A DNA stretch of 64,000 nucleotides from Nyssa sinensis (taxonomy: Eukaryota > Streptophyta > Magnoliopsida > Cornales > Nyssaceae). Made by a program: the position numbers and the translations under genes. Each line of letters begins with the position of its first letter. Within the stretch, counting starts at the first letter, position 1. Shown here piece after piece: positions 1 through 10,200 of the stretch. Below the pieces are notes generated by a model. The model saw nothing but the letters and a program-made list of their open reading frames with translations. It was not told the origin of the DNA and did not search any database. The DNA lies in NCBI GenBank assembly GCA_008638375.1, contig CM018036.1, positions 9,632,828 through 9,696,827 of the forward strand, given 5' to 3'.

Positions 1-830
1 TAAATTGCCAAGGGATATAACAAAAGATATGATCCTGATAAAGTCGAATAGTGGAGAAGAATTCTAAGAGCCAAATCTTAGTGGTTGAGATTAGGGTCTT
101 ATTGACTTGATTTGAGAGTCTACTCCTGTTGGTCATTTCTACATTTTGTTTATTTATTTCCACAATTTTTTTTAACAAGCTCAAATGTGCATCAACAGCT
201 TCTCAGTTTCCAAATTGTTTCTTCACACTGTTCACAGGCATTATTATGGCCTCCAATATGATCCATCCTTTTTCTGAATAAGTTTTGTTTCACACCCACC
301 AAAAAAAGAGAGAAAAAAAAAGAAGTTTTGTTTCATGTTTCCAAATATCACGAGTAGAGAAATTCTTCAGAATTTTATGCCATTTCTATCGTGCTTTAAG
401 AACAGTGCAGACATATTTTTATTTTTTGAGTCCATGAATATAGCAATATCCACCCTAAAAAAAGTTAGTAAAACACCATTCCCTTCCATTGTATGCTGTT
501 CATCCACAAAACAATAAAACAACAATAATAATAAACTAAAGTACTTTTCAGCATATATATGTGAGATTTCAAAGTTATTTTCTATAGGACTTGAACCTTT
601 GAAAATATACTTATTCTGTTGAATGGGCCATTTAAGAGGGCAAAGCCCCTCACCGAGCGGACCAGGCCCCACCATAAACCTCCCCCACTGGTGAAGGCAA
701 GATTCTTTGCCCACACATTAACAGAGCATTACCAATCAATCACATCCAACCAAAAGAGCATAAAATGTGAAAATTAAACATGAAATTAACAGTAGATAAG
801 TTGGTTTGTTACGTATATATATCAACTGAC
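1..830 (-). other. Partial intron 1 of the PP2A catalytic subunit gene
   Basis: AT-rich stretch downstream (on the minus strand) of the PP2A first exon. I looked for the next PP2A exon, which should begin by completing the conserved MGDYVDRGYYS block, and did not find it, so intron 1 continues past the left edge. No other gene is supported here. Confidence 0.6.
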
Positions 831-1083
831 CTACGTAATCTCCCATGAAGAGGTAATTCGTGTCAGGAGCACGGCCGCCAATGCGAAATAGCTCAAGCAG
901 GTCATGGAACTGGCCATGGATGTCGCCGCAGACGGTGACAGGACACTTCACGGGCTGTACGTTCCATTCCTCGACTAAAATTGCCCTCGCTTGATCGCAC
1001 AGCATCTTCACCTCCGCCTCCGACAGTGGCTTGCACTCCATCAAGTGCTCGATCTGGCGGTCCAGATCCGCGTGAGACGGCAT
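831..1083 (-). CDS. PP2A: Serine/threonine protein phosphatase PP2A catalytic subunit, first exon
   Basis: The exon encodes the N-terminal 84 residues of a PP2A catalytic (C) subunit, which dephosphorylates phospho-Ser/Thr proteins as part of a heterotrimer with A and B subunits. The start [20 protein letters not shown] is typical of the plant PP2A-1/2/5 subgroup rather than the PP2A-3/4 subgroup. The metal-binding GDIHGQF motif follows, then MGDYV at the end. The reading frame stops in intron sequence right after MGDYV. The GT donor lies at 830/829 and leaves one G (phase 1), which fits GAC-Arg-Gly at the start of the next exon. The rest of the roughly 306-residue protein lies beyond the left edge. 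No coding defect is visible in this exon. Small substitutions are present (HDLLELF, GGRAP) compared with the usual YDLIELF and GGNAP. Confidence 0.95.
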
Positions 1084-1320
1084 TGTTTCTGTCTATCAAT
1101 CACTAACGCAATTACTATATCAGTGGCCGTGATTTGCCAGCGCCAAATCTTTTGGCTAAGGTTCGAACATACTCGCCGGAAATGAGCGAATTAGTTGAGT
1201 TGTACCACCGTCGGGCGGAGTTGCTGGATTTTAGGGTTTTGGAGAGATGAGTTTGGTTGGTCCTCTCACAACTCAGTTCTCGCAGCTGTAGATGCTGCAC
1301 AATCGTAACACTGCTCTTAC
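1084..1320 (-). promoter_or_regulatory. 5' leader and proximal promoter of the PP2A gene
   Basis: Sequence immediately upstream of the PP2A start codon on the minus strand. It is more GC-rich than the AT-rich DNA beyond 1320. Open frames here have no recognisable protein similarity. I cannot place a TATA box or start site with confidence. Confidence 0.35.
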
Positions 1321-2576
1321 TTTATTTTCAAAACTCACTCATCGCCAAATTTCAAATCATGCACTTTACGTGGCTTCACTAACCTTTTCAGTTTTAAAGT
1401 TCAATTTAATAATTTTTTTTTATTTTTTCAAATTTTGGGTCCGTCACAACGTGGTCCCCTATTGTTGATTAAATTACCAAAACACCCTTCACTTCACAAT
1501 TTAACCTCCAAAATTAAGCAATATAAAATTAATTAGTTTCACTAATCGTTTTTAATCATCATTTAGTAATTTAATTTTTAAAAAAATTGGGTCATTATAA
1601 TGGGAGTGCCTTTTTTGGTCCAACTGCCAAGCGATTGGTGAGTTTGAGAAAAATATAAGATTTATTTATTAGACAATATTTTATAAAATTTGTGCCTCAA
1701 TGAAAAAGTCATTAATTATTATTACATTAGTTAGTTTTTAAAAAATTATCTCATTAATCAATAACTTTGATTATTTTACATAGGTTTAAATACAGAAATA
1801 TAGACAACAAAATATTATCTTTATTTTATTTATATGAGTTTAGAAAGAATTTTAGTAAAAAATAAGAGGTTGGATTGTAATTTAGACGTGGAATATAAAT
1901 GCAATCTAAAGAGAAAATGAAGGGACACATAGATAAGAAGGATCTGGAATTTAAGTGAAATTAAATTAAAAGTCAAATTTCTATCCTAAATGATGTGCTA
2001 CTGATGTAAGAGAATCACATTAATTACATAATTTAAGTATTGTTAATAATTCAATACTATCTTAATATTATATTATTTAAAATATAATTTTAAAAATTAT
2101 AGTATTACTGGTCATAGTAATATGAAAATGTTCACGATAGTAAAAAGAAGCGAAATGTTTAGACCCATAAGTGAGTCGCACGAAATAGCCTCGAGTTGCT
2201 TTGAGAAAACATCAATTTGTGGGCCGAAACAACAGTTTGATCTGTTAAGCCAAACACCAAATTACCAACCTAATCTATACTGCGACATGCAAAACAGTAT
2301 TTTGGGTTCGAAAGCGTAGTTTAAACCTGCAAACACAAATGGCCCAAAAGCTCAAATACATTCAAATGTATTTGACAGCCCTGCCCACAAGCAATTTTAG
2401 AATGCACCTATCAAACAATAAATTATTAAATGAGATCGTTGCGTTAAATTATGATGTGATATTATCTCACAAAACTTTTATTTTATTTTTTTTGTGATTT
2501 TTGACAACTTTCTCAATAAATTTAAAAATTTTAATAGTTAGTTTGATAATTACTGTCTCAAAACATGTTTATAAGA
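1321..2576. other. AT-rich intergenic DNA, no gene seen
   Basis: Long A/T runs with no open frame resembling a known protein, no terminal repeats that I could pair and no RNA gene. Short open frames here (for example 2122-2319) look fortuitous. Confidence 0.5.
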
Positions 2577-2584
2577 CCTACTAG

Positions 2585-3116
2585 TAGGAGTGTCAATTTT
2601 TGGCACGATACGATAATAAGACATGAAGTTAACGGATTTAGGTTGAGCATAAATGAGTTTGGGTCATAAACGGGTTGACACGTATAACACGATTAATAAA
2701 TATGTCGTGTTTGGGTTTTACCAGTGTCAACCCATTTAACACGACTTAACATGTTTAATTATAAAAAATATCATGAGTTAAGGTAATTCGTTTCATATCA
2801 AATATTTATCAAAGTTTAAAGATTTTTTATTTATAAAAGAAGTTTTTTCTTTGATTTGGCCCATGTCCAAAGTTACTCAATTTGAAAATTATTTATACAT
2901 ATTAAAAGATAGGTAAATTTTTTTATTTAAAAAATAAAAAAATTAAAATAAACGAGTTAAGCGTGTCGACATGTGTAACTTGTTTAATAAATGGGTTGAG
3001 TTTTGAAACTTGACACGATTTGTTAATAGTGTCGGGTTAGGATTGACATATATTTTTGAATATGTATGTCTTAGCACGACCCAAACACGACACGATAACA
3101 CGAATTGACACCCCTA
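2585..3116. mobile_element. hAT-type MITE, copy 1
   Basis: A 532-bp non-coding element. Its left end reads TAGGAGTGTCAATT and its right end AATTGACACCCCTA, so the ends are inverted repeats. The perfect 8-bp direct repeat CCTACTAG flanks it at 2577-2584 and 3117-3124, the target-duplication size of hAT transposases. The interior is rich in CACGA/TCGTG words (for example GACACGATAACACGAATTG). Three more members of the family occur at 13411, 16873 and 47770. Confidence 0.85.
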
Positions 3117-3578
3117 CCTACTAGCATTGTCTAGTGTTATGCAGGAGTGTTGCAAAATAAATGTAAATGTTATAAATATATTTATAATTAAAATAAATAT
3201 TCTTAAATTAAAATGAATTGTAATGCTTTAAAAAAAAAAAAAAATTAGGTGTAAAAGTTAAAAGGAAAGTCTAAAATGTATATATAAGTGAGTCAAAAGA
3301 ATCCAAATTTAACGTAGAGAGAACTGAAAAACTAAATGAGTGAAAGAAAAGGAGTTTTAAACTAAAATGAAAATATAAGTTAGAAAATAAATAGAAAAAA
3401 TGAAAAATTATATTAAGAATTTTCTTGAAAACATGTCATGAATAGTTTTATCTTGGTATCATAAATGTATTGATGACGTGGCTACTTTTATGTTTTTTTA
3501 AATTTTTTTAGACTTCTTCCTTTTCTTCTTTTACAAACTCCTATTTTCTTCGCTCTTCTCTCTCAGATTTTCAATTTA

Positions 3579-4051
3579 CACTATGTTTGGATGGAAGGAA
3601 TTAGAAAGAAAGGGAAGGGAAGGATAAGGAAGGAGAGCTTATATCATGTTTGTTTTAAAAATTAGGAGGGAAAGGGAGAGAAAGGGAGGGAGAGCTTAAC
3701 CCTCATTTTAGTAATTTTGTTATCCCTCCAAAAGTGGACGGAAACGGAGGGAAAGGAAAGAAAGATTTAATGAATTTTTAATAATACTAATATTACCCTT
3801 AAAATTATAAAAGTCAAAATAAAAATAACATCTCTATCCTAAAACATAACAGTAAAATAATATAAAATCATTTCCTTTCCTTTCTTTCCATTATCATTCC
3901 CAAACAAGATAATAGTCTTTCCTTTCCTTTCTTTTCATTAGTTATCCAAACATAAAGGAGGGATTACTCTCTCCTCTCCTCTCCTTTCCTTTCCCTCATA
4001 ACTAATACTATCATTTCCTTTCCTTTCTCTCCTAGTTATCCAAACGAACTG
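3579..4051. mobile_element. PIF/Harbinger-type MITE
   Basis: The left end CACTATGTTTGGAT and right end ATCCAAACGAACTG form an imperfect inverted repeat. The 3-bp direct repeat TTA flanks the element (3576-3578 and 4052-4054), the target duplication of PIF/Harbinger transposases. The interior is purine-rich on the left (GGAAGGGAAGG) and pyrimidine-rich on the right (CCTTTCCTTTC), so the element could fold into one long hairpin. No coding capacity. Confidence 0.65.
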
Positions 4052-4238
4052 TTAATCAATTTTTTTAAATCTAAGGTTCATTCCTTGGATTTAGTGTCTA
4101 TACATGTTATTCACCTTATATCCGAAATCAACGGTAAGGGAGAGTTCTGTGATGAAGAACGGTCACAGGCTGTCTAAACACAGCCAAAAGGCAGCATAGA
4201 ACGAGGACATACGGGGAGGGAGATGGTGGTAACTACTC

Positions 4239-7200
4239 ATGACCAACCCGTGCACAATAGCGACAACCACCGTACAGAGCGCACTCTTCTTCACCCGCTC
4301 CGCTATCCTGCGCCCTCCACCCTTCAACGCACCTCGCTCCATTGCGACCATGAACCGATCAAAACCCGAGCAGCGCCGCCACCAATACTCATCTCGACGC
4401 CATTTTCAAGCAAAAACGGGCCCTCCGGTCCAGAGTCAGGAAGGATCTCAAGGGTATGGACCCCTACCCAACGATCCCAAGAAGGTACTCCATCTCGATT
4501 TATATATCTTTATATAAACACACATACAGCTATATACATGTACATATATATTGCCAGGAGATGTTTATGATGCTAGGAAATTCTAACTTATATATGATGC
4601 AGATGACTAATTAGTAATTAATGTACTAATTAAAGCATAGTGAGTAAATTATGTTTGATGGTGATATTTAGATCATTTTATCTGATGATATAACGTAATA
4701 TATCTACACATAATAATTGATTTTATGTTTATGTATGTGCATATGTATGTTTGTTCATTGGGGAGAAGTTGTTTTCTTTCATGTGGCAATGAATTTAGCA
4801 TTGGTGAATTTTCCAAGTTATAATTTTGCGGCATTGTGCTGTCGAAACAGTTTATTCAATCATACATCGCTTTATATCTCTATTGCGGACTTTGGGTATG
4901 TAGTGGTGGTTGATAGTTTTGAACTTTATTGGGCTAAAATTCAAGATTTTGAAAAATCTAAACATTATGGAATTTTGTAGTTTTTACTTAACTCTTGTTG
5001 AAGTTTTGAACAGTGAAACAAGCCCGAATGACTCAAGTTGATGAGAGTCACCTTTGCATGCACTATTTTGAATGATTCATAATTGGTATTTCGTTCATTT
5101 ATATCCTTTTAAACTGAGATGTTTTCATTTTCATTTTATGGGTTACCAAGTGCTTTGAAAAGTTGCTTTTCTTTGTTTGAGGCCACGTGTAAACCATTCT
5201 CTTCATCATTCACTCAATCAGTTAAAGTTTATTTAATGGGGGCTCTCTAGAATTTTCTCTTGTAGCACAATAGAAAATTCCCTTTATGTAATGCTGTAAA
5301 AATAAATTTAAACATATGTTTGGAAACCAGGAAGAGTAGTCAATGCAACTTGATGATGAGGAGTAATACTGGTGGGAGAAGCCATTGGATTGGGTTTTGC
5401 TGATATTAGAGCTTCCTTCAGAGACAAAATGGTGGGGGATCACTCCAAACCTAAAGGTAGAGAGGGGGAGAGTTAGAATCTACTCCGATGAACCAATTAA
5501 AATCTCTCTACTAGATGGCGAATGGCCGCTTATTTCGCTGTTGGACAGGGCTAAGGCTAAGGCTAAGGCTAAAGTTAGAGATCCATGGAAGGATTGCTTA
5601 ATGGGGAAAGTTCTGGGAAGGTTTGTGGGGTTTTCTATCTTAAGCTCCAGAGTTCAAAAGCTCTAGAATCTTCTGGGTCAGCTGGATATTATTGACCTAG
5701 GTGATGACTATTTTCTGTTCAATTCACTTTATAACAAGACTATTGATATGTTTTGGATGAGGGGGACCATGGGTTATCTTAAGCCACCATCTAACTGTAA
5801 GGAAGTGGAAGCCTGATTTTCAAATCTAATCTATAGCTGTATGGTCGAGGTTTCCCAAGGATGCCTAATTTCCTAGAGAGCATTTTAAGGAAGATCTACT
5901 ATTCTCTATAGGGGAAACTACAGGTATCCCTGTGAAGGTTAATCTCAACACATCTATGGCATCAAGGGGAAAATTGGTGGACTGTGTTGAAGTTGATTTT
6001 AGTAAACCTTTGATCCCAAATTCAAGCTTGATGGCATTTAGCAAAAGCTTGAATATGAGGGCATCCAGATGATTTGTTTTGAATGTGAAAGGTTTGGGCA
6101 AGGAGAAATGCAATTTGAGGAAGGAAAGGAAGGATGGAAATCAACTGATGCAAGGCGAAACAGTGGATCTGACCCTAAAACCCAAGTCAGTGTGCATAAG
6201 GAATACAGTTAGTCTTGGATGATGGCCCAAAAAGGACAAGGCCACACGAGTCCTTTACTAGAGGCCATTCAATAAGATATACCAAGGTTTTGGCTCGTCT
6301 GCCAAATGGGTCAGGCTTGCAGGCCGTAGAATTTGATGACGAGAATGGAAATTTTGATCCTAGCAATGAGGAGGTGGTGGGGATCCATGCAACAAACCAG
6401 CTCAAATGAGATATGGGGAAAGGCAAGCACACAAGTACGCTAAATCTAGCAATTGATCATATTTTTATAGTGATTCCTTGCTTGAGCGAATTCACGTCCT
6501 ATATAAGGGAGGGCCTTCTAATAGCATGGTGAGTCATTCCATTGACTATAGAAACCCTATTTCTGCATCTTCACTCTTCGTTTCAATTTGTCTCTCTAGT
6601 CAGAACACCACTGATCTAACTGTTAATTGGAGCTTGGGTGATTTGTTGTGATGTTTAGTAGGCGACCAAGTTACAAATTGGGATCAAGTACTTCCTATGG
6701 GTTGTTTTGCTTATAATAGTTCTATTAATAGAACAATCAGTTATAGCCCTTTTGAGAGTGATTTGGCTTCCCATCCAAGGATACCAATGGATTTGGTTCC
6801 TTTGCCTACTAGTGCAAGACCGAGTGTTGAAGCAAGAGCATTTGCTAAACACATAAGGGAGTGTCCATGATAAAAATTGATAAAGTATTGCACTTAGGAG
6901 TTAGAATTACAAGGTCCAAGTGAAGATGATTTGCTGAATTTGAAGACCGGGGGATGTGGTGATGGTTCGTATATACCCCAAATGACTTCCCGAAGGTTCT
7001 TATAGGAAGCAACACTCCAAGAATGGTGATTCATACAAGATTGCTAAGAAGATAAGCTCTAATGCATATGTTTTCTAGTTACAACATTGAAGATCTCATA
7101 TTGTATCGTGGTCATCATGGTGTTTCTATTAGTGAAGAGGTTGTTCGATTACCACCAGCACTAAACTTGAAAGAAGAAATTGAAGATTTGTTTGATGATC

Positions 7201-10200
7201 AAATAGTTTTAACTCATGGTGCTAGATATCAAAAACTCCTTGTGGAGGGGTTGTCCTCTTTCTAGTTGCAGTTGGATTACAACCAAAGAATTTCAGTACC
7301 TGAATTGTGATTTCTACAAGAGATACCATCATTTAACCGTCAGAGTCGAGTTTCCCTAAGTTGGGGAAATATGCTGCAAATGATGTGCCGAGGAAGTTCA
7401 AAAAGCATTACAAGAGAAGAGGAAAACTATATTTAATGGCCAACATAGTCATTAGCCAAGATTCTAATTTAGAACTTGCCTAATAGATTAGCTATATTTA
7501 GTCTAATTGTGGTTTTGTTATATTTTTTAAGTATTCATAGTAAGGGTATTTTAGTAGAATTTTGCTTATGGGCTGTAGAGTGAGCTGCTCATGTTGGTTT
7601 TGTTATTTTTGGCTTATTTACATATTTTTGGGTTAAATTTGATTCAAGTCTTATAATTAGACTTGGGCACCAAGAATAGTTGACCACCAATGTCTTCTAA
7701 GTCAAACTTAGGGATACGCGCCTATTTTTAGTTTATAAATATATAATATATTTTAGTTAATTAATACGAAGTTATTTAGTGAATATGTTAGCGGTAGGGT
7801 GTTAGTGGGCTTCCTAGGAAGTTATCAAGATAGTGGAGTCATGGTTAGTTATTATTTTCTTGTATATAAAGAACCTTTTATGAATAAAAAAGGCATCGAA
7901 GTATTTGATTAACTTTCTTGTGAAGGTTTAGCAGGTTTTGGTTCTCCTTGAACTGAACCTGCAAGAGGATTTCGTCCCCCTCGAAGTGGGCTTCTTCCCT
8001 GTTCTTCTCTCCTTTTATTTTATTTTCTAGAAAAAGGTTCGTATCAATTGATATCAGAGCCAACGATTCCGAGCAATGCCGATACCACTAGAGATCTTGA
8101 AATCAATACAAGATGATATCAAGGAAATCACGGTGGCTACTAAAGAATACACAAGAAAACTTCAAGACTATGATAGAAAGAAATGAACGCTTCCAAAAGA
8201 ACCACAACAAATTAGAAAAAGTTTTTCAAGAAGCAGATTGCTGACTGATGAAAAGATAGATATTAGCAAAGTTGATTTTCAAGAATTATTAGCCTGTGAA
8301 GGTGGATATTTCGAAAGCAAGACTGGAAAAATGTCGAGAACTATTTTTGAAAGAGAAGGAGACTATGAAACATCATTTGGTGATGTATTTTATTATATCC
8401 ACCAAAATTTGGGATCAGGGTACATTTGTATATTTTTATATTGACCTCGAGGGCAAGGTCATTGTAAGGGGGATGGAATGATACGTGCCTATTTTTAGTT
8501 TATAAATATATAATATATTTTAGTTAGTTAATAAGAAGTTATTTAGTGAATGGGTTAGTGGGCTTCCTAGGTAGTTATCAAGATAGTGGAGTCATGGTTG
8601 GTAGTGCTCAAAGTAATGGAGTCATGGTTAGTTATTATTTTCTTGTATATAAAGAACCTATTATGAATAGAAAAGGCATCGTTGTATTTGATTAACTTTC
8701 TTGTGAAGGTTTAGGGGGTTTTGGTTCTCTTCAAATTGAACCCGCAGGAGGATTTCGCCCCCCTCGAAGTGGGTTTCTTCCCTATTCTTCTCTCCTTTTA
8801 TTTTATTTTATTTTCTAGAAAAAGGTTAGTATCACTTGGTCACTAAGTTGTTTGGTCCCCCCTTGGTTTCCAAGTCTAGCCCCCTATATAAAGAGCTGTA
8901 TTGGCATGAAATGAAGAAATCTTTTGCTTTTTTTTTTTTTTTAACTGTTTGGTTCTTTAGTCTTGTAGCTAGACCTTGCCAAACCATTCTTTCCACCCAA
9001 ATTCAGTCTAACAACCAATTGAAGCCCCAAAAACCATATTCACTATCTTGGGTTGCCAATTTGAAGCCCTTGAACAGCCCCCCTAAAACCTTATTTTATA
9101 AATCCCTGAATTCCTATCCTATCCAATCCATCCCTAGTCAACCCCTAACCTTTCTACACTAGACCCCAAGCTCAATAGTGCTGAATTTTTAACGATCTTG
9201 TGTCAAGAAGATAGTATGGCCCTCCTTGTCGGTTATCAATGGAAGTGCTAGCTGTTTCATCAATATATGGAAGGCACTTATGGGTCTTTCCCAATACCAG
9301 AGGTTGGTTATTCATAGACTGGTGCTTGCAGGTGTTAGCCCATAAGTTCTAGCTGACGCCGTTGGGGTGGTTTATCCAAGAGGCTTGGGGAGTCTGGGAG
9401 AGGTTGAGCTGTTTATTGTTTCTGTTTGTCTGCTGTTTTTTCTTTCCAAAAAAATAAGTAGAAAATGAACGATGAACACTGCTTTGTTTTATCTCCAGAG
9501 GGATGTGATGGTTCGTTTCATGGACTCTCTATCTCTACTACATGCTTTACTGACCTTGCTCAAGGGTGGCAGTTCAAAGTTTGCAGCACTTGGGGGAGTG
9601 GCAGTTCAAAGTAAACATGTCGAGGAGAGTTCTTTATCTTGTATCATCTTATTTTTTGCATCATAAAGCATTGAAAAGAAGGAAATGACCATGTAGTTGA
9701 ACTCAAAAGTATTGTTTGCTTCAACCGATCAAAAAAAAGTATTGTTTGCTGCAGGAGAATTATGATGATTGGATGGAATATTTTTTTTCTTCATTAGATC
9801 TTTATGAAAAAATGAACCAAAAAAAATTATTTTTACTGGAAAAAATAGTTGCAAGAGAACTTTGTATAGGTGGATTTTCTGTAGAAGTATCAAAAGAAAG
9901 GGGTAAAAAAACACATATTGTGATGTAATGTATTTTGCATTGTAGCTGAAAGACCTCCTATCACATATTTCTTTTTTTCCAACACTCTTTCTTTTCAGAC
10001 AATGCAATTCAGAGTCATGTTTTGGAAGCTCCATGGTTCAAGTCTTCTAAGAGATTATGTGCATATATAAGCTGTAGTGCCTTACGAGAAGTTGATACAT
10101 CAAAAGTGTTGTCAAAAATTCTACAGAATCCAGCCAATGGTGAGTTATACATCTAGGGCTTCGGTACTTAATTTTTGACATTCTATGTGATACTAAATGA

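Noticed and set aside
4223..4570. 115-codon frame starting MVVTTHDQPVHNSD, considered as a new gene
   Set aside because: It is the wrong frame over 5FCL exon 1; the conserved 5FCL residues appear in the other frames.
5549..5574. GGCTAA-type hexamer array considered as an interstitial telomere repeat
   Set aside because: The unit is AGGCTA, not the plant telomere TTTAGGG, and there are only about four copies within LINE-derived sequence.
9472..9666. 64-codon frame upstream of 5FCL exon 2, considered as a missing 5FCL exon
   Set aside because: No similarity to the 5FCL N-terminus, and the B copy at about 34190 is open in a different frame. The real exon 1 was found at 4239.
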